Part shown: positions 1 through 40,928 of the stretch, one piece after another
How the letters are laid out: the number at the start of each line of letters is the position of its first letter
Numbering within the stretch: the stretch's first letter is position 1
NCBI GenBank assembly: GCA_905221605.1
Contig: CAJNDS010000946.1
Span: 254,077-318,076, forward strand
Source: Symbiodinium natans
Taxonomy: Eukaryota > Sar > Dinophyceae > Suessiales > Symbiodiniaceae
Reading direction: 5' to 3'
DNA length: 64,000 nt
Translations under genes and position numbers: made by a program
Notes under the pieces: generated by a model
Told to the model about the DNA's origin: nothing
The model's database searches: none
The model's input: only the letters and a program-made list of their open reading frames with translations

Positions 1-410
1 AACCCTTAAAGCCTTCAAGCCCTGACACCTTCCCTGCGAAAGCCTTAAGGCCAACTAAGCATAGGATCTGCTTAAGCTCCCTCAAACTAACAAACCCTAA
101 ACCCTAAACCCTAAACCCTAAACCCTAAACCCTAACTATACCAAATTATTTCTCGCTTGTCTTCAGGGTTCCTAAAGGGCCAACCCTCCTAATTTGGGGA
201 ACCCTTCTATACCCCCTACATACATGGTCCCTTATTATGGGCCCTTACTTGGGGAACCTTACACACCCCTTAGAAACCCTAACCCTAAACCCCAACCCTA
301 AACCCTAAATCCTCAACCCTAAATCCTAAACCTCCTAGACCCTAAACTAGACCCTAGACCCTAAACCCTAAACCCTACACCCTAAACCCTAAACCCTAAA
401 CCCCACAACA

Positions 411-505
411 AGGGGCCGCCGGCCTTCACCTTCCCGCCCTGCACCGGTGCCGCCAGCGACGGCTCTGCCCGCACCGCCGCGCGCTCCGCCACGACCTCCC
501 AGGCT
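411..505 (-). other. Coding-like GC-rich island, unassigned
   Basis: On the minus strand the frame starting AWEVVAERAAVRAEPSLAAP stays open across the island. It is flanked by CCCTAAA on the left and TTTAGGG on the right, like the firm exons elsewhere. It could be an exon of the gene end or of a downstream gene; no family was recognised. Confidence 0.35.
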
Positions 506-2074
506 TTGGGGTTTAGGGTTTAGGGTTTAAGGCTTAGGGTTTAGGGTTTAGGGTTTAGGGCTTAGGGCTTAGGGTTCAGGGTTGAGGGTTGAGGGTTTAG
601 GATTTAGGGTTTGGGGATAAGGCCTTAGGGCTGAGGGTTGATGCAGCTTTCGGATCAGGGAGATTGGGGTTTAGAGGTTATATAGGGAGTCGGGCTTAGG
701 GTTTAGGATATAGGGATTTTGGGTTTAGGGTTTTGGAGTTCAAAAGACGAGGAGTTCCCCCCAAACTTGGGGTTTGGGGCTTAGAGTCTAAGGCTTTGGG
801 TATCAGGCGTCTTAAAGGCCTTGGGTTCAGAATTTTCGGAGGCTCAGGGCGTTTAGGGAGTTTGGGGCTGATCACGTCTATAAAGTCGCGGAGCGGAAAA
901 GGGGGCGGTTGAGGGTAGGAGATGTTGAGGCGGAAGCAACTTCTAAGGATGTTTGGGGCTTCGGGGGTTTGGGGTTTAAACCCTAAACCTTAACCCCTAA
1001 ACCCTAAACCCTGAACCCTAAACCCTAAACCCTAAACCCTAACCCGTAAACCCTAAACCCTAAACCCTAAACCCATGCCTTCACACATCCCAAAGTCGCG
1101 CCCAGCCTCGTATTGCGCGCCCGTGCCCAACTCGGAGGGCCTCACCTTAGACAGGGGGACACTAAAGCAAATCCTGCTTCCTCAGAGCTGGGTTTCGGTG
1201 GGTTTTGCGTGAGTTAGAGGTTTGTCGGATGTCCCCTCCTTTGGCGCTCGTAAGGTTTGGTGAGGGCCCCATCTGCACATCGAGGGAATTGGACCCCTGA
1301 GGATGAACCCCCAAGCGGTCCCCTGAATGTACTCCCAATAGGGCTTAGGGTTTGGGGTTTAGGGTTTAGGGTTTAGGGTTTGGGGTTTAGGGTTAGGGTT
1401 TAGGGTTAGGGTTTAGGGAATTCCTTTAAAAGGAGTCCCCAAGCCCAAGGGTATATATATATATACCTTAGGGGTCCAAGGTAGAGCCCCATTAGCTACC
1501 AGGCGCGGAGGCTTTTCTAAGGGCTTGGGTTTTTGTACGGGCTTAGGAGTGAAGGTTGGGTTCCCTAGGGTAGGGCCCTAGCAAAGTTTTAACTCTCGTC
1601 GTACGTAAAAAATTCGAATACTTCTGAAAGTGTAATTGCATGTGTATTTATAAACCAAGAACGTTGGAGGAGGCTATCTTACGGGTTCTTAGTTCTTAGT
1701 AGGGCATGGAAACAGATACCTCATAGAATCCCTAAGGGCTTAGATGGGGGAACATAAATGCGCCAGATTCCCTCATTCCCTACTAGGAACCAGTAGGCTA
1801 TTGCTATATGGGGCCTCACCCCAGGTGTAGGATAGCCAAGATTTGGTTTAGGGTTTATTGGGTTTACAGAGTTTAGGAGGGTGATCAGCTTGGGGTTTAG
1901 GGTGTGGCGTTTAGGGTTTATGGGTCGAGGGGTGTAGGCAAAACCCTAAACCCTAAATCCTCTAAACCCTAAAACCTCTCAATCCTAAAGCCCTAAACCC
2001 TCAACCCTCAACCACAAAACCCTAAACCCTACACCCTAAGCCCTAAACCCTATACCCTAAACCCCAAACTCCCC

Positions 2075-2190
2075 AAACGATCGAGCAGCTGTGATCGCCT
2101 GCTTGGCATTTGGCAGATCCCAGTTCTGCCACTTCGCCGACGCGTCCGACGCGCGAGCTGGGGTGTCCACAGCCACAAGGACACCTGGAG
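2075..2190 (-). other. Coding-like island, unassigned
   Basis: All three minus frames are open over much of this GC-rich spacer. The most protein-like frame reads VLVAVDTPARASDASAKWQN. No family assigned. Confidence 0.3.
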
Positions 2191-2758
2191 TTGAGGTTTT
2201 TAGGGTTTAGGGTTTCGGGTTTCGGGTTTCGGGTTTAGGGTTTCGGGTTTAGGGTTAGGTTTCGGGTTCAGTTTTGGAGCCCTGAGGGAGATCCTTGGGT
2301 TGCTTGGGGCGTTTTATGGTTTTTGGGGGCTTCTCAAAGGCTTTTAAGGACTTCGGGGCCTCAGGGCTTTCGGAGTTTTTTCGGGTTTAGGGTTTAGGGT
2401 TTAGGGTTTAGGGTTTAGGGTTTAGGGGTTAGGGGTTAGGGGTTAGGGGTTAGGGGCTAGGGGTAAGGGGTTTAGGGGTTAGGGGTCGGGGGTTGGGGTT
2501 TGGGGTTCATGCGGCCTCTGTGCTTGCGAGACTTGAGGCTTAAGGAGTCAAACTTTCTTTGGGCAGGGCACCAGGCTCAGAATGGCTATGCACTGCAGCC
2601 TAGCTGGAATGGCCCTGGTTTAGGGTTTAGGGGTTAGGGTTTGGGGATTAGGGTTTAGGGTTTAGGGTTTAGGGTTTAGGGTTTAGGGTTTAGGGTTTAG
2701 GGTTTAGGGTTTAGGGTTTAGGGTGAAGACCCCATGGAAAGTCCCGGAAAGCTCCTGC

Positions 2759-2806
2759 CTTTCTCCTTGGCCCACTCGCTGAAGTGCGGCATGGCAGCTC
2801 GGTTGC
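2759..2806 (-). CDS. Probable exon, gene unknown
   Basis: 48 nt bounded by AACAG|GC and AAAG|GCAGGA, the same X|GC...AG|GC pattern as the UTP13-like introns. It encodes NRAAMPHFSEWAKEK. It may belong to the gene end or to a downstream gene. Confidence 0.4.
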
Positions 2807-3210
2807 CTGTTCCTCTTCCCAGCCCCTAAACCCGACACCCTGACTATTTAGGGTTTAGGGTTTAGGGTTTAGGGTTCAGGGTTCAGGGTTCAGGGTTTAG
2901 GGTTTAGGGTTTAGGGGTTAGGGGTTAGGGTTTAGGGTTTAGGGTTTAGGGTTTACGAAACCGTAAACCCAAAACCCTGACTAAGCTGATGTCATGTTTG
3001 AAGGTCTCCACTGGAAGGTCTGCAGGGGGCATGCGTTTAACCACACTCAGCACTGGGAACTACGACACCCAGGGTTTAGGATTAGGGTTTGAAAGGTTTA
3101 TAGGGTTTAGGATTTAGGCCTTAGCGTTTGCAAGGTTTAGGGTTATGGTTCGAGCGCCACCCTAAAGACATTGAAGTTAGACTTAAAACCTGCACTGCAG
3201 AGAGGCCTAT

Positions 3211-3254
3211 CGTATATATATATATATATATATCTATCTATCTATCTATCTATC
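3211..3254. repeat. (TA)n(TCTA)n microsatellite
   Basis: A run of TA dinucleotides passes directly into TATC tetranucleotides. Confidence 0.95.
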
Positions 3255-3670
3255 CCCAAACAAGCACTAAGCATGGCGCTGCAAAAGAGCCCTAAACCGT
3301 AAGCAAGGAAGCTTGGACTCTGCGGCAGCGACGGGCTATTAGGGTTTTGCGGTCGGTGGTTTTTATGGTTAGGGGTCGTTGCTTTAAGGTCTGGATTTGG
3401 GGCTTTGGGGCGCTTTAGGTGTCGGGTTGTGTGGTTGTTTGGGGTCCTGAGGCTGTAAGGTCTTTAGGGGAAGCTGGGCTTATTCAGGGTTTGCGGTCCA
3501 GGGAAGCCCGCCCATACTTCTGCAGATACGAACTCTTTGGACCCGGAAGCCATGCTAGTAAACCCCCCTAAACCCCTAAACCCCTAACCCCTCAACCCCT
3601 AAACCCTAAACTACATCCACACCCTCCCTGAACCCTAAACCCCAAACCTTAAACCCTAAACCCTAAACCC

Positions 3671-3755
3671 CCATTCCCTGGGAGGCCGAGAGGTCCGATG
3701 CCAAGCCCCTCGCTGCTGCCGTCCGCGGCGTTGTTCACCGAGGGCGGCCCTTCCT
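3671..3755 (-). other. Coding-like island, unassigned
   Basis: The minus-strand frame after GATCAG| reads EGPPSVNNAADGSSEGLGIG, open but low-complexity. A second frame is also open, so coding status is unsure. Confidence 0.25.
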
Positions 3756-4279
3756 GATCACTCCAGCACCCTCCGAGGGCTTAGGGTTTAGGGTTTGGGG
3801 TTTAGGGTGCAGGGTTTGGGGTTTAGGGTTTAGGGTTTAGGGTTTGGGGTTTAGGGTTTAGGGTTTAGGGTTTGGGGTTTAGGGTTTGGGGTTTAGGGTT
3901 TAGGGCTTAGGGTTTAGGGCTTAGGGTTGAGGATTTAGGGTTTAGGGTTTAGGGTTTAGGGTTTAGGGTTTAGGTTTATCTGGAATCACACTGTCGTGCT
4001 TGGCATACTTGCCCTCCAGAAACCCTAGCACTCGTATGACGTATTACTTCCGGACACAAGCCCTGGAACCCCTAAACCCCAGAGGCCCTAGTTCTTTCAA
4101 ACAAAGACACTAACTTCCCGAAACCTTAGAGTGTTAAGGCCCCAAGGCCTCAAATCACAGCTGATCGGGTGGGCTAAAAGAGGGTTTATAGGGTGTTTTA
4201 AAGGTTTGGTGGCTTTTTATGGTTTGCTTAGTGGTGGAATTCGGAAATTAGGCACCTGATACCCCCCTATACAAGTACT

Positions 4280-4410
4280 TGGAGGTTCATGGAACTTATT
4301 ACCCAATTATCACTGTACTTATAGCTTATAACCCGCTCAGAAGGCCCTTAAGTGCCCTAATATGGGTATAAGTACAGTTGTAATTGGTTAATAAGTACCA
4401 TGAACCTCCA
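4280..4410. mobile_element. Hairpin MITE, intact copy (131 bp)
   Basis: The left end TGGAGGTTCATGGAACTTAT is matched by an inverted right end ATAAGTACCATGAACCTCCA. Inner arms also pair (ACTGTACTTATA / TATAAGTACAGT), so most of the element folds as one hairpin. It has no coding capacity. A second copy lies at 30417-30645. Confidence 0.8.
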
Positions 4411-5125
4411 GAAAAACCAGTAGGTTTTGGGCCTCAGAGCCCAGCAACCCAAATTTCCCAAAAGCCCCAACATCACTCTAAACCCTAAACCATAAACCCT
4501 AAAACCTAAACCCAACTGAACCTCAAGTGCTGGGCCCACGGCAGCACAGCCAAAGAGCGTGCGACCGACCACGTCCATCGTGTGATCCTCGGCTTCGCCG
4601 ACGGGAGGGAAGGGTTTAGGGTTTAGGGCTTAGGGCTTAGTGTTTGGGGTTTAGGCTTAGGGTTTGGGGTTTAGGGCTTCGGGTTTAGGGTTTAGGGTTT
4701 GGGGTTTTGGGCTTAGGGCTTAGGGCTTAGGGCTTCGGTTTAGGGGGTTCGGGGTTTAGGGTTTAGGGCAGTTTAGGGTTTAGGGTTTAGGGCTTAGGGC
4801 TTAGGGCTTAGGGCTTCGGGCTTAGGGCTTAGGGCTTAGGGCTTAGGGCTTACGTTTCGGGGTGTAGTGTTTAGGGCTCAGGGACTTAGGGCCGTTTCGG
4901 GTTGAGGGTCGGGGTTTGGGTTTAGGGCCCGAGGTTGCCTGGGCCTCTAAGCCTCAACTGCTTCTACACCCAAATCCGAATCCCCAACATCACAAGACAC
5001 TGAGTACTCTGAACCCTCAACCACGAACCCGAGACCTAAAACCCTAAACCCGAAACCCTAAACCCGGAACCCTAAACCCTAAACCCTAAACCCTAAAACC
5101 CCCCAAAACCCTAAGAAATGAGGGC

Positions 5126-34113
<28,988 letters not shown>

Positions 34114-34119
34114 CTGGGT

Positions 34120-34790
34120 TTAGGGTTCAGGGTTCAGGGTTCAGGGTTTAGGGTTTAGGGTTTAGGGTTCAGGGTTTAGGGTTTAGGGTTAATTTAAGGT
34201 TTAGGGTTTAGGGTTTAGGGTTTAGGGCTTAGGGTTTAGGGTTTAGGGTTTAGGGTCCGCCGACCCCGGCGTCTTACCCCAAAACGGGGGGGGGGGGGGG
34301 GGGGGGGCAGCTTTTCCATGGAGGCCAGGCCACCCACACCGCACAAACTCACGTAGGCGGTTTCGCACAAACACCTAACCCTCCCCCCTACCCCCCCCCC
34401 TCCCCCTACCCCCCCTACCCCCCCTCCCGGTTGCTGGGCGAAGTGATGGGGGCTTGGCTTCAACCCCAGCGTTTCTTCCCCAACCTACTCTGCCCCTTCC
34501 CCCCCCCCACCCCCCCACCCCCATACCCCCCCCACCCCCCCCCCTCCTTCAAGCTCTACCCCCTACCCCCCCCCCCGTGGCTGAGCAAAATAGGGTCTAT
34601 TTAGAATCTGGGGCTTGTGATTGTGAAGCAAAGTTTAGTTCATGATTAAGCAGCTACATCTTTAGTAACATCCCACAATCTGAGACTCCACAGCCTGCAT
34701 CTGCCACTCGAAACCCTCATCCCCAAAGTCTAGCCTTTCCGTCACACGCATTGAATAATCGGACTCGATGACCCTAAGTTTATTTTAAGC
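34120..34790. repeat. Telomere-type block, poly-G and C-rich tract
   Basis: TTTAGGG block 34120-34256, a poly-G run of about 22 (34286-34307), then CCCCTA-rich and poly-C tracts (34379-34580). 34586-34640 (GAGCAAAATAGGGTCTATTT) is an inverted relative of 63560-63610. Confidence 0.85.
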
Positions 34791-34794
34791 CTTA

Positions 34795-37700
34795 GCCGTG
34801 CATTCGCGCGCACTTTTCGGCCGTGCCCAGCTGCTACCCCCAGCCGAAGCGAAGGGCGAAAACAGTCTCAGATTGTTTGTTTTTCAGGCGCAGCGTTGCA
34901 GGAGTAGATGTGCTGGAATACTACTACATCATGGTGACTTGAGCCTAAACTCGATGGCCGGCCTCCGAAACAGTAACCCTCATTAAAAAAGCTTTACCTG
35001 CACGCACATGCATGCGACTGCCGCGCCCCGGTTGCCACCCCGAGCCGAAGCGAAGGGCGGGGAACCGTTTTAGAATTTCCCTTTTCGGGCGCAGCGCTGA
35101 CCTGCATCCTAGAGACTCAATGACCTGCGTCCTACAGCGGGCCATCTTAGTCACATCAATATTGGGCTGAAGGGCGCATCTCATGCATTTCACGACGCTC
35201 CAGTAGATATGACGGAGTCACATCATGGTCACATCAAACACACGCCACCTTGCAGAACACTGTCCGGCAGTGATTTCCAGCGATTTACAGCGATTTACAA
35301 GGAACTGATGCGACCCTCTGCGTTTGCTTCCCCGCTGTGGTTGGAGATATCTGATCAACAGCGATGCGACTCAAATGCCCCGCTGTACACACTAACCCTG
35401 ATGCTAAACCTTAATTGTGCACTCACACGCACGCTCCCGCCGCGCCCCGGTTGCCACCCCCAGCCGAAGTGGAGGACGGGGAACCGTTTTAGAATTTCCC
35501 TTTTCGGGCGCAGCGATGACCTGCATCCTAAGGACTCAATGACATGCATCCTACTACACACTAACCCTGATTCTAAGCTTTAATTGTGCACTCACAGGCA
35601 CGCTACCGCCGCGCCCCGGTTGCCGCCCCCAGCCGAAGCGGAGGGCAGGGAACCGTTTTAGAATTTCTCTTTTCGGGCGCAGCAATGACCTGCATCCTAA
35701 GGACTCAATGACCTGCATCCTACACACACTAACCCTGCTTCTAAACCTTAATTTTGCACTCACAGGCACGCTACCGCCGCGCCCCGGTTGCCACCCCCAG
35801 CCGAAGCGGAGGGCGGGGAACCGTTTTAGAATTTCCCTTTTCGGGCGCATCGATGACCTGCATCCTAAGGACCCAATGACCTGCATTCTACACACTAACC
35901 CTGATTCTAAACCTTAATTGTGCACTCACACGCACGCTACCACCGCGCCCCGGTTGCCACCCCCAGCCGAAGCGGAGGGCGGGGAACCGTTTTAGAATTT
36001 CCCTTTTCGGGCGCAGCAATGACCTGCATCCTAAGGACTCAATGACCTGCGTCCTACACACTAACCATGATTCTAAACCTTAATTGTGCACTCAGCGGAA
36101 GCGGAGGGCGGGGAACCGTTTTAGAATATCCCTTTTCGGGCGCAGCGATGACCTGACTCAATGACCTGCGTTCTACACACTAACCCTGATTTTAAACCTT
36201 AATTGTGCACTCACAGGCACGCTACCGCCGCTGACCTGCATTCTGATTCTAAACCTTAATTGCGCACTCACAGGCACGCTACCGCCACACCCCGGGCGCA
36301 GCCATGACCAGCATCCTAAGGACTCAATGACCTGCATCCTACACACTAACCCTGATGCTAAACCTTAATTGTGCACTCACACGCACGCTACCGCCGCGCC
36401 CCGGTTGCCACCCCCAGCCGAAGCGGAGGGCGGGGAACCGTTTTAGAATTTCCCTTTTCAGGCGCAGCGATGACCTGCATCCTAAGGACTCAATGACCTG
36501 CATTCTACACACTAACCCTGATTCTAAACCTTAACTGTGCACTCACATGCACGCTACCGCCGCGCCCCGGTTGCCACCCCCAGCCGAAGCGGAGGGCGGG
36601 GAACCGTTTTACAATTTCCCTTTTCGGGCGCAGCGATGACCTGCATCCTATAAGGACTCAACGATCTGCGTCCTACACACCAACCATGATTCTAAACCTT
36701 AACTGTGCACTCACACGCACGCTACCGCCGCGCCCCGGTTGCCACCCCCAGCCGAAGCGGAGGGCGGGGAACCGTTTTAGAATTTCCCTTTTCGGGCGCA
36801 TCGATGACCTGCATCCTAAGGACCCAATGACCTGCATCCTACACACTAACCATGACTAAAAACCTTAATTGTGCACTGACACGCACGCTACCGCCGCGCG
36901 ATGACCTACGCGGAAGGTGGGAAACCGATTCAGAATTGTCTTTTTCGGACGCAGCGCTGCGGCAGTAGATGCGCTGGACAAGTATTACGTCGCACTGGCT
37001 TGAGCTTAAACTCGATGATCTGCATCCTAAGGACTCGATGTCCTGCTTTCTAAACTCTAACTCTGATTCCAAACCTTAGCTGTGCATTCACACGCACACT
37101 ATGGCCGCGCCCCGGTTGCCACCCCCAGCCTCACCGGAGGGCGGGGAACCGTTTTAGCATTTCCCTTTTCGGGCACAGCGAGGACCTGCATCCTAAGGAA
37201 TCGATGACCGACATCCTAAACTCTAACCCTGATTCTAAACCTTAACTGTGCATGCACACGCACGCTTCGGCCGTGCCCAGCTGCCACCCCGGCCTACGCA
37301 AGGTAAGAAACCGATTCAGAATTTCCTTTTTCGGACGCGGAGGGCAGGGAACCGTTTTAGAATTTCCCTTTTTGGGCGCAGCGATGACCTGCACCCTAAG
37401 GACAGTGGCCTGCATCCTAAACACTCTCATTTAAACTTTAACCGTTGATTTGCACGCAGTCCACCGACGTGTCCCGGAAACCGATTCAGAATTTCCCTTT
37501 TCGGACGCAGAACTGCAGCAGTATATGTGCTGGAATAATATTACGTGATGCTAATTTGAGCCTAAACTCGATGACCTGCATCCCAAGGAATCGATGACAC
37601 GCATCCTAAACTCTAATCCTGATTCCAAACCTTTACCGTGCGTTCACACGCACACTGCCGACGAGCCCCGGTTGCCACCCCGGGGAACCGTTTCAGAAAT

Positions 37701-38060
37701 TGCTCGATGACCTGCATCCTCAGGAATGGATGACCTACATCCTAAACTCTAACCCTGATATTCTAAACCTTGACTGTGCATTCCCACGCGCGCTACCGCC
37801 GCGCCCTGGTTGCCGCTCCCAGCCGCTGAGCCTAGAGGAAGGCGATAAATCATATTATCCTTGTCAGGCGATGTCGGGGGCAGCGACGACCTGCATCCTA
37901 AGGAATCGATAACCGACATCCTAAATTTTAACCGTGATTCCAAACCTTAACCGTGCATTCACACGTACGTTACCGCTGCGTTCCTGTTGCCACCCCCAGC
38001 CTAAGCAGAGGGCGGGGAACCGTTTTAGAATTGACTTGATGACCTGCATCCTCAGGAATG
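34795..38060 (+). repeat. Satellite of about 165 bp, at least 12 units, degenerate at both ends
   Basis: Each unit carries GCCCCGGTTGCCACCCCCAG, then GGGGAACCGTTTTAGAATTT, then ATGACCTGCATCCTAAGGAC. The AACCGTTTTAGAATTT box recurs near 35065, 35484, 35653, 35821, 35985, 36115, 36438, 36604, 36769, 37149, 37349, 37687 and 38018, mostly at 164-169-bp steps. Longer variant units with CAGTAGATGTGCTGGAA occur near 34900, 36965 and 37515. ORFs inside are repeat translations. Confidence 0.95.
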
Positions 38061-38214
38061 AATGGCCTACATGTTTTGCACTCAGACGGGCATGTCGGAA
38101 TAAAAATGTTTTGGCTTCGCAATCTCAGACTCTCAGACTCTCGCACGCAATGCGTCCTGTACACTGTACAAAAAGTATCTGACCTGAAACAAAGTTAAGT
38201 GCAACGCAGCCACC

Positions 38215-38694
38215 TTACTGGCATGCTGTTGGCACACGGGTCTTGCGGCGTCCTGGGCGAATCAAAGGCGCTACGACGCGGAGTGCAAAGGGATGGCGTC
38301 TCGTTCGCTGCCTTTTCGGCGGCGGAGGAATTGCGGCGCTAGGCCGCTTAAGAATATTCGGAAGCGGTTTTGGCGCTGCCTTGACACGTGCTTGAGTAGC
38401 CTTGACTGCTGCCCGAGTAGCCTTGCGCTGCTCTGCGCCAGCAAGCAATGCTTTTTTCGGCATACGCTCATGTTGTTTCAGATCGGCACACCATTTCTTC
38501 CAGGTGGTGGCATCCCATATGTCCGCCATGCCAATCAGACGATGCGCTATTTGCTTCTGTGTATTTTGGCGTTGCAAAGGATGGTACAATGACATATTAT
38601 GGCTACCAAGTTTCACGAATTGAAAGAAAAGAAGCTTGGTTTCTAGCGTGGAGCGATGCATAGCCACCTGAGTTCTCACTTGTTTATCAGACAA
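38215..38694 (-). CDS. C-terminal part of transposase-like protein, basic tail
   Basis: 160 residues. The region HRSTLETKLLFFQFVKLGSHNMS and the following ADIWDATTWKKWCADLK look like the continuation of the transposase-like frame upstream. The tail is rich in Lys/Arg/Pro (KRPSAAIPPPPKRQRTRR), a likely nuclear localisation signal. An in-frame stop at 38746 separates it from the core frame, so it is either a separate exon or the result of a frame break. Confidence 0.5.
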   Translation of the reverse strand: MSDKQVRTQVAMHRSTLETKLLFFQFVKLGSHNMSLYHPLQRQNTQKQIAHRLIGMADIWDATTWKKWCADLKQHERMPKKALLAGAEQRKATRAAVKATQARVKAAPKPLPNILKRPSAAIPPPPKRQRTRRHPFALRVVAPLIRPGRRKTRVPTACQ

Positions 38695-38745
38695 AGAACT
38701 ATTCTAAGCTCTGTCGCGATGAATAAAGAGAAAAATGCAACATTT

Positions 38746-39588
38746 TCACCGAGAAACAATCTCATGAAACCAGCTATTCAGCTCGTGATGAAGTGACTCA
38801 TTAGATGTCGTACCGCTAGGCAGCAACGGTGTCTGAGAAGGCAAACAGACATGCCGATATCGGGTGTCGTTGAAGAGCCACTGGATTTTCACTGGAGATG
38901 TAAGATTAATCAGAAGACGATGTAACGTTGGGCCCGAGAAAGTGGTTTTTGTGAGTTCGTCCTGAAACAAAGCACATATAGCAGCCATGGCTTCCAGGAA
39001 TTGTGCTTCTGTTCGCCAAGGAGTGTCGGGGTCCAAGTTCTGCAGCACGTGTACTGCTTCAGCCTCAGGCATACTTGCGTCAGAAATCAACGCCGACAGT
39101 CTCTTTTCTTCAGCTGTGTAAGAAGGCTTCTGCTGTCCAGTGTACATAGGTCCCCAGGCAGCTGCCGGGCATCCTGCCTGTATATTGCGAAACTTATTCA
39201 TCACGGTAGCTAACCATCTGCTGCCTGTGGTTTTCTTGTTGCTGAAGTTCTGCTCGTAAACCATCACGATATGCATCGCATCCAAACCAAGGGATTGTAG
39301 ATTCGAAAACGTATTCTTGAGTGTCGCTAAAAGCTCGACGCTCGGTGCATCGGAAGCAATGTGAATAACTTGCGCTCGTTGGGACGGTGACAATAGACTG
39401 GCTAAGGCAGTCGAAATCACTGGGGAGCCTTCTGATCGAACGCCGCACAGGCCGACTACAGCATTCGTTCGTCCGCGAACCGTTAGAAGTTTGTAGGCAG
39501 CTTCGGAATCTGTAATGGCTGCAGCGTCACGCACGTCTTGACTGCTGTTGAAATGCGCCTGACCAATAACTTTCATCATGCCTTGCAT
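38746..39588 (-). CDS. DDE-type transposase-like core (dinoflagellate mobile element)
   Basis: 280 residues. Motifs in order: VIHIASDAPSVELLATLK, then LQSLGLDAMHIVMVYEQ, KTTGSRWLATVMNKFRN, and GTTSNESLHHELNSWF near the end. Spaced acidic residues in these blocks (SDAPS, LDAMH, NESLHHE), together with SIDATVK in the frame just upstream (39576-39938), fit an RNase-H-fold DDE transposase. The assignment is by motif layout, not by search. The start is probably internal; the true N-terminus lies in the upstream frames. Confidence 0.55.
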   Translation of the reverse strand: MQGMMKVIGQAHFNSSQDVRDAAAITDSEAAYKLLTVRGRTNAVVGLCGVRSEGSPVISTALASLLSPSQRAQVIHIASDAPSVELLATLKNTFSNLQSLGLDAMHIVMVYEQNFSNKKTTGSRWLATVMNKFRNIQAGCPAAAWGPMYTGQQKPSYTAEEKRLSALISDASMPEAEAVHVLQNLDPDTPWRTEAQFLEAMAAICALFQDELTKTTFSGPTLHRLLINLTSPVKIQWLFNDTRYRHVCLPSQTPLLPSGTTSNESLHHELNSWFHEIVSR

Positions 39589-40911
39589 GACTTCTGAACC
39601 CCTCCTAAAAGTTTAACTTTTAGGCTCCTTATTGTAGTTCCCACCATGCCCAAAAAAGTTAAAGTCCTAAGAGCCAACCAGAAGAGAACCAAGATGCATT
39701 TCACAGTCGCGTCAATGCTCAAGTACTGGAACTCCGTATGATCTTCGCATTCTTGTAAACGCGTTTGAACTCTGGATTTGATCTGTGGTGATTGGACTAT
39801 GTCCTCCAACACGTTGCACCAGAATGAATGGCTTGCTTCTGGCAACATAGAACACAATGCCCCGTGGTCGCGCGCAGAAGAGGATGAAAAGCTGCTGCAA
39901 TCTGTCGAAAGGACGCGCGGCTGGCCACGGCGTTGCACATAAATTCATTCGCAAATCCTTGGTTGTAATATACATTGCCAACGCGTCGCAAATCCTTCGC
40001 TGCCTTGATTTTCGACAAGGACATAAAGTATGGACCCTTCGCGCTCAAGCACATACGTATCTCCTTGTCAATAATGTTTCTTTTCGAAGAACAACCAGGC
40101 TTGACTTGACACCTGAGAAGCTCGGCTGCACGTTGAATATAGTTACCATGAACAGCCTTGCGCGCAGCATCGTCATCGTACATGGCAGCAATAATGCGAA
40201 GCTGCTTCGTACCGGATGCCACGAAGCGCTTGCTTTCGCTGTGATGTTTTGTGAGATGTGTCAGCAAATAACTTCTTTTATCGAAGCGTCGCCATGGGCA
40301 TAAAGGGCAGACCTGCGACCCGAAGCTTGATCCTTTGTTCTGTTGAACTTTCGCAATGAGGTTCTTGACTTCATCTTTGAGGAGCTCTCGTAGATGCATT
40401 CCAACCTGAACGTCGGCTTCGGTCGCTTCGCTACCGGCCCCTGAAGCTCCAGCTTGAGAATCCATCCGATCCTTCGAACTGGCGCCTGCGACAAGATCCA
40501 GCAGCTGCTGCTCTCCAGCAACTGCTGTTGGCTCCGTACTTTGGACACAGAAAAAGACAATGCTGCATGCTTCGCAAGACTCATCAAGAATTTCCTGCAA
40601 GGCAGGAGCAGTTGCTTGCTTATCTGGTAGGACTTTCGCACCAAAGCATTGCGGGGCACTGCCAACGTTAGCGTGCACAAGAAAATCCGTTCCTGGCAGT
40701 GAAGGCAGCGTAAAGCATGGCCGAAGGAAGCGCTGATTGCATTTTGTCCAGTCCTTGTAGCATCTGTAGCCACCTTGCTCTGCGCGAGGTTGACTGTCCG
40801 CAATGCCTCCTCCACAAAACGCCAGGCTTGTGTCACACAGGCGTACGCGAAAGGTATGCAGTTACCAGGCGATGAGAGTAGCGTCAACATTGTCTCATCA
40901 GCAGCGTCCAC
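39576..40911 (-). pseudogene. N-terminal part of the transposase-like protein (C2H2-like zinc finger), frame-broken
   Basis: Three overlapping frames are needed. 40261-40911 begins MDAADETMLTLLSSPGN and is best in its first third. 39797-40678 has an acidic/Ala-rich linker and a C2H2-like finger CPLCPWRRFDKRSYLLTHLT followed by KHH, then a basic region and GCSSKRNIIDKEIRMCL. 39576-39938 has DHTEFQYLSIDATVK, the probable first catalytic Asp. The frame changes at about 39.9 and 39.7 kb point to indels. The finger is the likely DNA-binding part. Confidence 0.5.
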
Positions 40912-40928
40912 ACGCAGAGACGTGCCTT

